Part shown: positions 1 to 11,971 of the stretch, one piece after another
How positions within the stretch are numbered: the stretch's first letter is position 1
How the letters are laid out: every line of letters begins with the position of its first letter
The notes under the pieces: generated by a model
Seen by the model: only the letters and a program-made list of their open reading frames with translations
Told to the model about the DNA's origin: nothing
The model's database searches: none
Program-made: the position numbers and the translations under genes
Source of the DNA: Eutypa lata
Taxonomy: Eukaryota; Ascomycota; Sordariomycetes; Xylariales; Diatrypaceae
Length of the DNA stretch: 64,000 nt
Reading direction: 5' to 3'
Assembly: GCA_022661535.1 (NCBI GenBank)
Contig: JAKULF010000015.1
Location: 496,001-560,000, forward strand

Positions 1-3000
1 TATAACTTTAAAGCTTTAATTATTTAAGGATTTTTAAAGTAATATAATTAAATAATATAACTTTAATTAATTAATTCGATTATAAGTTAATTAAATTTAC
101 GTATAAGCGTAAAATTAAATATATATATAAAGTTAAGTAAAAGATTTATATATAATAATTAATGTAAAAAGCTTATAATATAATAGTTAAATTTATAAAA
201 TTCGTAATACGTAATAATAAATTTATAAAGCTTAAAGTTTGAATTTTAAAAAAAAAATAAAAAGATTTAAATTTTATAACTTAAATTTTTTAAATCTTTT
301 AAATATTTAAATTATCGTAATATATAATTTATTATAAAGTTTATAAATAAAAATAAATATTACGGTAATTTAAATAACTTTATTATTATTAATAATTTAT
401 ATTTTAATTCTTTAATTAAATTTTTTAAATTTAACGTAATAAGTTATAACTTATAAAATAAAATTTTACCGATTTTAAAAGTTAAAAAAAAGTTCTTAAA
501 GCTTATAAAAAGTCGTATTTTTTTACATTATAACGATTAATAAAATTTTAATAATATATTAATAAGTTAAATTATTAATTTATAAACTTTTAATAAATTT
601 AAATTACGTTTATTTATAATATTTAAAAAATAATTTAATTAATTTTAAATTTAATTAATTTTATATAAAAACGTTTAATATATTTAATTATAAATAAATT
701 AAAATTTTAATATAAGTTATTTTTTATAATTAAAAACGCTTTTTAATAATATAATTTAAAAAAAAATAATTAAGTTTTTTATATAAAAAATAAACTTTTT
801 TATATAAAAGTAACGATTAAATATTATTAATAAATAAATAAATAAAAGTTTTTTAAAAAAATAAATATTAAATAAAATTTAAGTTTTTAATTAAAATAAT
901 ACGAAATAAAGAAAATCGTATAATTTAAAAAAAATTACTTTTTTCGTTACGTTTACTTTTCGTTATACGATTATAATTTAAGCTTTATTTATAATAAATT
1001 AAAAGTTTAAATTATTATTAAAAAAATTATTATTAAAAAAATTATTAAAAAAAAATTATTATTAAATAAATTATTATTAAAAATATTATTAAAAAATAAA
1101 TTATTATAAAAAAATAAATTATTAAATAAATTATTATTAAAAAAAAAATTATTATTAAATAAAAATAAATTATTATTAAATAAAAATAAATTATTAACGA
1201 TAAAAAAAAAATTTTAAATTTTTTAAAATTAAAAAAAAATAAATATACGTAAAAAATTTAAAATATACGTCGTAAAATAAGTTTATTTTAAATAACGTAA
1301 TAAGTTAAAAGTTAAATAAATTCGTAAATTTTAAAATTAAAAAAAAAATAATAATTAAAAAAAGTTTAATTAAAAAAAAAATTTATTTAATTAATAATAT
1401 TTTTTTTTATTATTTTATATTTTATAATTTTAATATTAAATTTTTTAATAATTACTTTTTTATTAATTATATATTAATAATTTTATATAACTTTATAAAT
1501 AATTTATAAAATAAATAAATTATAATTATTTTTATTAATAATTTTATAACGTAAAATTAAATTTTATAAGTTATTTATAAATTTAATTATTAATATTTAA
1601 AATATATTTATTTTTAAAAAAATTATAAAATTAATAAAATTTATAATAAAATCTTTAAATAAATCTTTTATTTTTATACGTTTAAAAAAAATAATTTAAA
1701 TATAATAAATCGTTAATAATTTATTTTTTTATTATAATAAATTATTTATATTAATAATTAAACGATTATTTAAGTTATTTATTAATTTTATAAAAAATTA
1801 ATCTTTTAAAGTTATTTTTATAATTTATAAATTAATTAATATAATTATATTTTATTAAACGTAATTTAAAATAATTTTAATAATTAAGTTATTATTTAAA
1901 AAAATAATCGTTTTATTAATACATTATATATTAATAATTTATAAAATTAAAAAAGTTAAAAATTAATTATTAAAATAATTAACGCGTTTAAACTTTTATT
2001 TTAAATAAACGATTTATTAAACGATTAATTTATTATTATTAAACTTATTATATATTTTAAAATTAAAAATAATATTTTATAATACGTTTTATTTAATTAT
2101 AAATAATCGATTTACGTAATAAATTTTTAAAATAAAAAAAAAGTTATAAAATAATAATTATAAAAATATAATATAAATAATTTTAATTATATTACTTTAT
2201 TAATTTTAAAATTATACGTTTTTTAATATTAAAAATATATATATATATAAATTTAATAAATTAAAAATAAAAATTAAATAAAATAAAAATTATAAAAATA
2301 AAAGCTTAAATTAATTAATTTAATAAAAGTTATTTAAAAAAAAATTAAAAAGTAATATAATATTAAAAAAAATATATTTAATAAAGTTTTTAAAATAAAT
2401 ATTTTTCTTTTTAATTAAACTTTACTTTTTTAAATAAAGTTTATTAATAACGTTAAAATATAATTTTTAATAATTTTATAATTTAAAGTTTAACTTAACG
2501 ATTAAAAAAAATTAAAATTATTTAAATAATAATAATAATAATAAAAAATAACTTTTATAAAAGTTATTAATTTTAATTAATTTATATATTTAAAATAACT
2601 TTATAAAAATTAATTAATTTACGAACGTTTTAAACGTTATAAAATATATTAAAATATTATTTAAAAAATAATAACGAAAAGCTTTTTATTAAGTTTTAAT
2701 TTTAATAATTTAAAATAAACGAGTTTTAAAATAAAACGTTTTTTAAATTAATAATAAATATAAAAAAATAAATTATAATTATAATAAAAATTTTTAATAA
2801 AAAAAATTTATAAAAAAATAATTTTTAAAAATAATTAATAATAAAAAACTTATTAAAATAATAAAATATTTAAATATAATTATAAAACGTAATTTAATTA
2901 TAAATAAATTAATATAATTTTAACGATTAAAATTATTTTTAAAAATTAAGTTTTAAAAAAAATAAAAATAAATATAAATAATATTATAATTAATTATAAA

Positions 3001-3045
3001 AGTTTAAAAATTAAACGAATAATTAATTCCGTACTTATCGTATTA
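1..3045. repeat. AT-rich block with RIP signature
   Basis: This block is almost only A and T, with no open reading frame of useful length on either strand. The few C and G bases are nearly all in CpG (acg, cga, cgt) or in AGCTT-like contexts. CpA and TpG are almost absent; rare exceptions are near 530 and 1921. Loss of CpA/TpG with CpG kept is what repeat-induced point mutation leaves in ascomycetes, because it changes CpA to TpA. The block is probably one or more old transposons mutated beyond recognition, and it runs off the left edge. Composition changes sharply to normal between about 3030 and 3090. No transposase, reverse transcriptase or terminal repeat can be recognised. Confidence 0.85.
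1010..1200. repeat. Degenerate A/T tandem array
   Basis: Inside the AT-rich block the unit aaattattatta(aa) recurs more than ten times with variable spacing, with runs of A and occasional aaataaa linkers. It is either a simple-sequence expansion or a mutated minisatellite of the original repeat element. Copy number and unit length are approximate because the units are imperfect. Confidence 0.5.
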
Positions 3046-3665
3046 AAAAAATAAGAAAACGTATAATGTGAATAATTATTATATTATGTTTTTAATAAGT
3101 TAATTATGTTACGATCGGGAGTTAATTATAAGTGGATGTATCCTTACGTGACCTAATAGGGTGGATCTTATTTTTCCGAATAACAACGAGTTCTACGTGC
3201 AGCAGGTGGCCAATATGAGATCAGGCCTTCACTAGGTTTAATCAATTACTTGATAGCTATTTTGGGAGCAAATTGGATATCATCGGAAATAAGGGGGTGA
3301 TCAGAATCAGCACAGCTCGTGAAAGTAATGCAAAGGTCTCCATAGAAACATTAGATAATACATCCTATACTTCGTAAACTTCGTGTAGTTATGGTATAAG
3401 ATAGGACCTGTTGCTAGCCCCTTTGCAGCATGATGCTGATTTCAGCTTATATCAGTATAATTAGGTACTACATCTATCCACCTATAGTCTAGGATAGATG
3501 GGTCATCTTCTATGAACTAAGGCTACATCACGCACTTCGCTAGAATGTAGCTATCTAGATGGCGTCATCCCCTAAATACTTATCTAACGACCCATTTCCC
3601 ATTTCCCATTCCGTCATAGTCACCATCTTGACCTCAAGACATCTGTCTATCTATCTATTCTATCA
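3046..3665. other. Boundary spacer, no gene seen
   Basis: Normal-composition DNA between the AT-rich block and the first gene. No coding region, RNA gene or repeat was recognised. It contains the 3' flank of the small secreted protein gene. Confidence 0.5.
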
Positions 3666-4355
3666 TCACCGCCGAGCACAACCACCACCACCACCCGCAC
3701 AAACAAACTCAACCACACCCAACTCCCACTGCACATCCCACGCATCCCACGTAGCCCAATTGAACGCCGTGACCGCATCGGCATTGACACCGACGGCACC
3801 ACCAAACGCGCTCGACGGCACCACGACGGTCTGCAGCGCGCCGGTGAGGTCCTCGACCAGCGCCCACGCGCTCGCGTACGCAGCCGCGTCGCACGACTCG
3901 CGCGTCTGGATCTCCAGCATGAAAGAGGCGCCCGCCCATGGCGCGCACACCTCGAACGAGACGGCGTCGTAGCCCCGCGCCGCGGCGCGCGTGCACGGCA
4001 GCGTCTCGTAGAAGTACAACTGCTGCGATGGCGTGAAGGCGATGGTCGTTCCCGAGGCGGACAGAGCTAGGGATTGCATTGTGCCGTCGTCTGTTGTTCG
4101 TATAACAGGGAGGGTGGGGTTACGTGTTAGTTAGGTGCTTTGTTCGTCTTAAATTTAAAGAGAGGGGGGGGGGGGGGGCATTCAGGGTAGGTGGTAGGTA
4201 TTATACGGACCGCTGGCTCGGGTCCCTAGAACGTTGAGACTTCGTGAGAACTGGTCGAAGTCATCGATTAGTAGGTTCGCTGCGCATGTCGCAAGCGCCG
4301 CAACTCGGGTGAGGGAGATGGCGACTAGGAGGCCGTACGCTAGTCTGGACATCAT
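3666..4355 (-). CDS. Small secreted carbohydrate-binding-like protein (2 exons)
   Basis: The model is exon 1 at 4355-4211, an intron at 4210-4091 with a CTAAC branch site, and exon 2 at 4090-3666, giving 189 residues. Exon 1 encodes a signal peptide (MMSRLAYGLLVAISLTRVAA) followed by a LLIDDFDQFSRSLNVLG segment. Exon 2 carries a beta-sandwich-like domain with YDAVSFEV, ASFMLEIQTR and a WELGVVEF end. This resembles galactose-binding-like modules found alone or attached to fungal secreted carbohydrate-active enzymes; that assignment is from memory of the family pattern. No catalytic domain is present, so it probably binds polysaccharide outside the cell or acts as an effector-like protein. The donor (GTCCGT) is non-consensus, but it restores an S-D-D-G-T junction and the phase is right. 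The intron contains 15 consecutive G bases (4164-4178). The gene lies about 620 bases from the RIP block. Confidence 0.6.
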
Positions 4356-5768
4356 GACTTTAGGTCAGCAGAGTAAGACTGTGAATATATTGCTATACGA
4401 TAGCCCCTTCGTAGCAGTGTTTAGCGTTCAATTTTGAAATTCAGCATACAACATCGCATACTATAACAGGAGATTCCTACGGCATGAATAGAATGGATGG
4501 GCGTGACACATGCATTTATACTTCTGAAACTTCCAACTTACTCGGCATTATAGTAATTATTCCTGGCCAACAGAAAAAGGGGGTCAAAACGGCGGTCATT
4601 ATAGAAATATCCTTATATCTCAAGATTCAAATGGAAGCAAGAAGCCTTTCGTGATAGTGGAACCATAAGTACTCTAAGATGCATTAGAGGACCAGACACG
4701 AGACGTAACTGCATAGTAGCCGTTGACGTGGATTATTGCAATTTGGTCTGGTCCAGTCCAACACGAGGTGGCGGACTCAGACGTGCATGTTTGTCAGTAT
4801 AACCTGCCTAATTTGCCAAGTTTAGTAAGGCAGGGGTTCATGTTGGGAAGCCGATTGGCTCACCCGAACCCTGTTGGCAAGACATAAGGGATGGGAATTC
4901 GTTCTGCCAAGAGAATCTTGAGCTATTGGGATGGGACTGGGCATTACGGAATATAAATTGCCCCTTTCTACGTACCATGAGACCGGTCAAGCCATAAAAT
5001 GCGGCTTAAAGATTAGGACCGAATATAACTGTAGTGGCTTCATTCTCTTGTTCCCATTTTTGGGTCTCAAAGCCAATATCAATAGCTAGGGCGCTTACAA
5101 TGTCAATATTTTCGGACTCATGAATATAATCGGAACCAAAATAGTTTAATACAATACTAAATATAAACACCGACCCTCATGGTAAGAGAAGATAGGTTTA
5201 TAAGCATACAAACCGCATGTCCTAACTTGTTTTTAACGTATTTGCATTTGATGAAATTGTAATGTTATTTATTGATCTTGATATATTTACATACTAATTT
5301 ACCAAGTAGAAACAATATGTTTAACCCAGGCCCTATGCTACTTATGATATATTAGGTATGAATGATGCATGAATATCGATGTTCAAGTCGTCAAGGCCGG
5401 AAATGTCGCTAGGTAGAATTGTAAAAGATAGGTAAACTAGGTTATGTGACAATCTCCTGAAATGTCTTCATAAATGATGTCTGGCGACTACTTTTACTCC
5501 TTCCCTATAGGCTTATCTCTTGTTAATATGTTACCCAATGATAAAATGAGAGAACTAGGATGGGCATGTCACTACTGTCTCCTCATTCCCTTACATGCCT
5601 CATAGGCTGTCGCCTTTGACTGAACACTTTAGAAAGATCGTAGCGTTAAACTTCACTTCATGTATTGATGTATGTATGTACACAAGTCATTCTAGAGGCC
5701 CTAAATACCGTAACAACCCAGAAAGACAACAAGAAAAAAGAACCTAATAATTCAGCAAGTCCCACAGC
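4356..5768. other. Intergenic, no gene seen
   Basis: About 1.4 kb holding the 5' flank of the small secreted protein gene and the 3' flank of the AIG1-like gene. Only short open frames without recognisable content are present, and no repeat or RNA gene was seen. Confidence 0.5.
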
Positions 5769-7038
5769 TCACATGACGCAGCATCCACCCCTCTTCTCGA
5801 GAGCCTCGATCCTCTCATTTAGAGACTTCACCGCCTCGGCGTTCATGCGCCTTTCGTCCTCGAGCGTCTTCTCCATGTCGCCCAGCATCTTCTTGTAGTG
5901 GGTCTCCAGGGCGGCGGCGGCGGCCTTGTTCTCCTCGGCCGACGTGCGCAGCATCATCTCCTTCATCTCACTGAGCTCCTTCTCGTGCTTCTCTCGCAGC
6001 CGGGCCAGCTCCTGCATCTATGTAGTAAAAACAAGTTAGCATGTGGTTTTTCACCATATCTTGTAGAAGGTTCTAATATAACAGAGCGAGAAAGACAAGA
6101 TATTAACTTGATTTTTTTTTTATAGTACTTACGATCTCCTGCCCGGCCGCCGTGTCCTTGAGCGACTTGTGGCCCTTGCCCATCTCCTCCTGCAGCTGCA
6201 CGTAGAAGGGCTCGTGGTTGGCGGCGAGGGTGGCGGCGATCTCGCGGGCGCCGTCGGCCGTGCCGTCGAAGCGGGCCATCTTGGCGCCGAACGCCAGCAG
6301 CAGGTTCCAGTAGTTCTCGCGCAGCTGGATCTCGCGGCGGCCCCCCTCGACCTCGCCGACGCGGTCCCACATGCTCGTCGTCAGCACGACGTTCTTGAGG
6401 TTCTTCTGCCCCGTCAGCTTCTTGAACATCTCCAGGTTCTTCGCCATGTGGTGCGTGAACCGGTTGTCCGAGATCGGGTGCAGGTAGATGATCCCGGAGA
6501 GCTGCATCTTCTGCGAGTAGGCCGCCGCTAGGTAGTCCGCGATCATCTCCAGCACCTCCGTGTCAGACAGGTGCGTGTCCGAGAACCCCGGGGTATCCAC
6601 GAACCGGACGACCCGGTCGTCGATCTTAGTCTCGACGACCTCGATTTCTTGTGTGCCTTTAAAAGAATGTAAGGTTAGTTCGGGTCAGGCATCGTGACCA
6701 CGGTGGGGGTTTGCCTTACATGAGCTAAGGTCGTACCCAATCTTCAGGTCTGTCCGTCCAGTAACCCGAGAGATAAAAGTCGTCTTTCCAGAGCCAGTCA
6801 TGCTAGTTATCGTATTAAGATCAGTTATAAGACCCTCAAGCTGGGGCACCAGGTTCGAATCATTCCCTTACCCCATAACAGCTATCAAAGCATCCTTACT
6901 GCCCCACTGCTTATACATGGACGATACCGCCTTGAACCCATCTCTGAGGTAACTCGACTTCTTTTCGTTAGTGTCTTCCGGATTCACGACGGCATAGTCC
7001 TCGTCTGAGCTGCTGCTGAAATCGTGCTTGGTGACCAT
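5769..7038 (-). CDS. AIG1-like P-loop GTPase with coiled coil and CaaX box (4 exons)
   Basis: Exons 7038-6872, 6802-6720, 6656-6133 and 6017-5769 join in frame to 340 residues. The first intron splits the P-loop; joined it reads GMTGSGKT at residues 56-63. The G3 motif DTPG is at 104-107, and TTSMWDRV lies where the G4 motif would be. This order fits the AIG1/GIMAP or MMR_HSR1-like GTPase superfamily. The last exon (about 80 residues) is a charged coiled coil starting MQELARLREKHEKEL. The protein ends GGCCVM, a CaaX box with C337 as the prenylation site; Met at the last position favours farnesyl. The protein is therefore likely membrane-attached through a lipid and able to self-associate. Proteins of this type are common and poorly studied in fungi, and the cellular role is unknown. 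Confidence in the exon model is high because all phases and splice sites agree. Confidence 0.85.
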
Positions 7039-7822
7039 TTTGAAATTTTGTTTCTGTAATCGTCTCCGTCCTTGAAACAGAAAGTCTCATGAAGAATTAA
7101 AGAAAATCATGTTTAAAAGACCGTGCTCTGCAAACGAGTCGTTGGGCTACAATCGGACTCTGCTACGTGGCGGTACATGACGTACCTAACGGTGTCGGGT
7201 TGCGGGGCTTCACCAATCGAAGCTATAAAGACCCTATTTAAACCTAATCCAATCGAAAAAACAACAATATAAATGAGATGGCATTGTCCTCTTTTGTAGA
7301 CTGGCTATTGGATCGAACCCTTTCTTGAACGAAATATGACAGAGAGTCATGATGAAATTTAAGCTGTGAATCTAAGAACAGGAGGCATGGTTGGGACCCT
7401 CCATGGACGCTCCCTCACTCTTTACAGGGCTCGGAGCTTGAGCTCGACAGCCAATACACGTATGATGACTCATCAAACCCCCACCACCACCCCAGTCAAA
7501 GCCGCTGAGCCGTGAGCATCAGGAGATAATCAGATAAGAAATATGGAAATATGGAACTACACACTGGGCAGTGAATTAACCTTATTGATGTCTTTTCGTC
7601 TACAATTGGCAAAGTGCCGGAGTTATTGAAGCCATAAGTTGAGATTAAACAATTACACTGAAGAATGTTCAAATTGAGGGGTGGTTGGGATGGTATAAGT
7701 ATAGTTAGGTACTTCGTAGGAGGTTCAATTTTTATTGGACCAGGACATTCATTACCTGCATTTGACACATTAATATCGTGATTTATTTAATTCCGCTTAT
7801 CCTTCGGCATCGCATAGCGGCG
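7039..7822. other. Divergent spacer between GTPase and membrane protein genes
   Basis: The two flanking genes are transcribed away from each other, so this stretch should hold both promoters. No TATA box or other element could be assigned, and no gene was seen. Confidence 0.45.
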
Positions 7823-8762
7823 ATGACAATAATGATGACGGAAACCTATAAAGATAACGACTTGCGGATTGAATCAGCCCGGGATAGCGTGAGAGAAGAA
7901 CGTCGAGAGACGCAAGAAGCAGAAGATGCCTCGTTTCGACATCCCAATACTCTCATTGATGTTCCACGCCCGGCCCGCGTTGATAGCCAGGGCCGAATAC
8001 TAGCTCACCGGTTCACGAAAGGGTCCGGGGTTCCCGTGTCCAAGACGGTGTGTATCCGGACGACCTATCGGCCCACGAGACCGAAGCTCCGCGATGCCGC
8101 TATCCATCCCAACATCGGTGCATACATCGTCATTGGCATTGTCGACTCCGATACTGGGGAGATGACCGAGTGTCTTCAGGACCTCGCTGACTCGGGAGGG
8201 AAGCCCAAAGATCTAATCGATTCGATGCAGGCAGCCGTGCGCGTGTTGCGGCCCTGGTACATCCGTTGGTTCACCCTGAAGTCCGTCGGCGCATTCGGTC
8301 TATACGAATGCCATGCCCCTGCGGGCCACCACACGGTACTGGAACTCTCGGACACGGCCAAGCTGGCGCTTTTGGAGTTGTATTACGACTTTATTGCGGG
8401 GCGGAAGGACGAAAACGAAGCCTGGAAAGCATGGGTGCAACAACACTTCAACGCCGGTGACACGTTCCCGGGTGATCGTAGACTGGGTCTTCAAGTCATC
8501 CTGAAGTGGTCCGTTCCGAAGATCGTGACTTACGTTTCTACGCCCGTGATTGCGAGTCTAATCTTTGGATTCGCTTACACTTTCTCGGTGACTGGCCCGG
8601 GTGTTGATAAAGTTGCTGTGCTGCAGACTGCGTGGACTGTCTCATCGTACATTGTGACGACTGCCGGAGGTTTGTCAGTCTTTCGTTCTTTAGAATCGTT
8701 CTAACGTTGGCATAGTTATCATCGCAGTACTAGCGGCTATAACAAGTCTAAGAGATCACTGA
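7823..8762 (+). CDS. Unknown fungal protein with C-terminal membrane hairpin (2 exons)
   Basis: The first ATG in the open frame is at 7823; the frame upstream of it has only non-ATG codons. The unspliced frame runs to 8704, but a 46-base intron at 8670-8715 (donor GTTTGT, acceptor CATAG, with TCTAAC upstream) gives a better end. The joined C-terminus reads ...IVTTAGVIIAVLAAITSLRDH, which completes a second hydrophobic helix, for 297 residues. The N-terminal 40 residues are charged and rich in E and R. The middle part (HPNIGAYIVIGIVDSDTGEMTECLQ onward) looks globular. Two hydrophobic segments lie near the C-terminus (about VPKIVTYVSTPVIASLIFGFAYTF, and the spliced one). I do not recognise the family. 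A membrane-anchored, cytosol-facing protein is the most that can be inferred. Confidence 0.65.
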
Positions 8763-9335
8763 AACAACGAATCACAAAGGACACTATCATTCATCATCTG
8801 TTAAATTCCACGAGTTCTTTTCTCCGCTTCTTCATGATTATGCAGTTGGTAACAACAAGACTTCATTTACTAAGAGAGAGGCTACGGACGGAAGCAATCA
8901 TAGGAATGTAAACTGACGAGATTCTATCATACATGTTAACACTGTCTCCTGATTCTAGTCTAGACTTCTGATTTTATATAAGATCCAATATAACTTACGT
9001 AGTCATATATGACTATATCTAATTATCACGATAAGTATAAGGCGTGGGGATAGTTATAATATACTAATATAAACGCCGGTATGTTCAACAAATGACTTAA
9101 CAAGGTAATCAGTGGTTAACACCATTTTAATTAAATGTACGGGCCGGCGGGCTGATTATAACTAGCACAAGAACTAAGATGTAGAATCCTTAAAAGTAAG
9201 GTGCGTGTCGCACAACTCTTTAAATACAGGTGGCAATGGGCTTTGGGCTTGTTTAATTCGTTATATGCTCACAAAACAAATTACGATAGCCCCCAACGAC
9301 TTCCTGATACTACGCCACTGCAATATATCAGTTGA
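8763..9335. other. Convergent 3' spacer
   Basis: Lies between the 3' ends of two convergent genes. It is AT-rich but not RIP-like, since CpA and TpG are present. No gene, repeat or RNA was recognised. Confidence 0.45.
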
Positions 9336-11971
9336 TTAACAATTGATATTATCGTAAACAACGAGGTCAAACACATCACTCTCCCGTATTGTCTCTACCG
9401 TCCGAAATCTGTTTGGCAACAACCTGTTGTACATATCCACGCTCTTCATCCGCCACTGGATGGCCTCGCCTTTGTTGCCTTCGGTTTCACAGCAATGGGC
9501 GTAGAGAAAAGCCGCCCTTGCAATTTCCCTGGAATAATGAGAAAGATTGAGAGAATTGCAGAGAATGTCGTTCAATAATTCCCTAGTTTACATCAGCTGT
9601 GTGGCCAATAACCTGATTCGACCAACTTACCGCGCAACTGATTGATGTCCCAATGCAATTTGTACCCTTGCTACTTGAAACATGCAATTAAGAGTCCCTC
9701 GGTTCGTGGGACCAACTATATCATGGGACCTCTTCAGAGCCTCTTGGTGAAGAGCAAGGCTCAGGTTGAATTCGCGTTGGCTGAAACGAACGTTGCCAAG
9801 GGCGTAGAATATCGATGCTGTCCTGTAAGGAAGATCAGACTTGCGAATCATTTGGGCGTTCTGATGATACTTACCTTATAGAAACCCTGTCGTCCGGGCC
9901 GAGTTCTCGCTGGCGGTCTTCAAGAGCCGTTGTAAGAATTTCGACTGCTTCATTATTTCGACCCAAGTAGTTGTAAACAACGCCGAGATGGACCAGTGGG
10001 GAATATAGGTTGAACCTCTTGAACCCGGGTAGTTTCTGCCGAATCTCTATCGACATTTGGAGGAACGGTATTGCCTTCGAATACTCACCGCAGTAGGCGT
10101 AAGCCATGGCCATGTTATTGTTCGAAATAGCGAGCTCCCCGGTCAACCCTCCCTCTCTATCGGCACGGACCTGCTCCTGCTCTATCTCGAGCTTGGCGTA
10201 GCGAAGACAATCCTGGCCGTGGCCATAGTCACAGGCTAATAAGACTCTAGCCCTGTAGAGTTGGCCATACTGCCTGGGATTTGCTGAGATCTCGAGCTTG
10301 TTATAGATCGCTTCGACCTGATCGATCAGAGGTGTGGCTTCATGACCACTACCACATTCCATCCGCCATCTTTTACGTATTAGTTAGATCCTGCAACTCT
10401 TTTAAAGTGTCTCATCGGGAGGGAGGGATGCATGAAAGAGAATAAGACAAGGAGAGTATCATTACGTACTGTGCTGCCTCGAGAACTAGTTCGGCAAATT
10501 CCACGCTTTCTAGCCCGCCGATATTGGTGCTCATTAGCTCCTTATAGATGTTGGATAAGAAGAGAATATGGGAGAAGACTGCATCGCATTTTGACCATCG
10601 ATCCACTACCCCTGAGGTTCCAATGACATATTTCCTATTCAGGTATGGCCACTGCGATGCTATACGGTAGAACGCATCGTTGAAGGCTTCGCTAAGGGTA
10701 CCCGTTTGCTTGGCCATGTTGGCTCTCGCTACGTCTTGAACAAGTCGGTGGACTCGGACTCGCCCGCTGTTTCGATCCTTTTCGATCATCGATGTGTTGA
10801 TGAGTCTTGACAAATGAGTGTGGTATTCGGGTGTTGATTTGGGGAAGCCCCGCAACCGCGGTTTGCACTTCCCGGGATCTAACAAGTCTTCATCTATCTT
10901 CTCTGGGTCGAGCATGGCCAATACGCTCAGAACAGCAAATGTGTTTGGCTGTAGGCTTTCGAATGCCCAAACAGAAGCGAGACTGTGTTCGTACTCCTGG
11001 TGCAAGTGTCGCTCAGAGTATAATTTGTAATAGTCACTCTTCTGAGAGTAAATATTCAGGAACCTGACGATTGACAGGTGCTGATTCACTATGATCGTAC
11101 CAATTTGGTCTATTGCAAGAGGAAGATTTTGTAAGCGCTTGACGATGATTTCAGCGGCCTCATTTATCTCTTTATCGTCCCCTCTATCATCACCAGTCAG
11201 ATATTTCAACAGGGACGTAGCATCTTGAAGCGGTAGGCTTTCGAGTTCTAGCGCGCCTGTTGGGTTCAGGTATCGGCAACGAGCTAGAGGGCTTCGACTT
11301 GTAATCAATACACTCCCATATCCTGCGTGTGGCCAAAACAGGTCTAAGTCATTAGGGTTGTCTGCATTGTCAAATACAAGGAGCCATCTGACTCTCTCAA
11401 AATTGTCGTTGGAGGGTTTATCGAGCTTTGGCGTAGCTTTTACAGGGTTACTAAGCCAAAGCTTAACGACCTCGCGACATCGCTCTTGGTTGGACCTCTC
11501 AGATTCATCCACCAAGCCAAGCTCAATAGCTAGTTTTGTGAACTGCTCTGATAGCCGAAAGGTTGAATCAGCTACGAGGAAGAATATGGCATCAAACTTA
11601 TCTTTGTAGGTGTTGATGAATTTGTAGGCAAGCTCTGTTTTCCCGGAACCCCCCAGTCCAACAGTTGCAAATGTTAATAGGTTGGTTGCTCGTTGGCTTG
11701 GTGCGGCATGGGGGTCTGCTAATAGCGTACTGGCGATGAGGTATAATTCACGGTCTCTGGGCTGGAAATATTTTCGCCTCTCAACACAGGAACGGGGAAA
11801 ATAAATCGGCAGGTGGACGATGCTTTCATTGACGATGAAGTTATTTCCACGAGGAATTTTAACAAATCCCTGGGTCGATGAGGATATGTCGGACCTGAAA
11901 CACGATCCTTCACTTGATACCGACGACATACTTAATAGAAGACTCGTGTCTGAATATGCAGACGGAAACAT
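9336..11971 (-). CDS. NB-ARC/TPR NLR-like protein without clear N-terminal effector domain (4 exons)
   Basis: Exons 11971-10470, 10369-9875, 9822-9631 and 9528-9336 join in phase to 793 residues. The next in-frame ATG, at 11929, is an alternative start. Residues 1-100 are serine-rich and unassigned, and end in a RRKYFQPRDRELYLIAS segment that typically precedes the nucleotide-binding domain. The P-loop GLGGSGKT is at 105-112, Walker B LLVFD at about 197-201, followed by a sensor-like SVLITSRSP. A winged-helix region follows (LARLINTSMIEKD, then VRVHRLVQDVARANM). Exons 2-4 encode five or six tetratricopeptide repeats. Fungal proteins of this architecture are intracellular sensors linked to non-self recognition and cell death, usually with an N-terminal effector (HET, HeLo, patatin or phosphorylase). 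None is visible here, and the 2 kb upstream holds no candidate exon. The protein may work with a partner, carry only a short N-terminal signalling motif, or be truncated. Confidence 0.85.

Noticed and set aside
1..3045. AT-rich block as a mitochondrial DNA insertion
   Set aside because: Loss of CpA/TpG with CpG kept is specific to RIP and not to mitochondrial DNA, and no mitochondrial gene or tRNA is visible.
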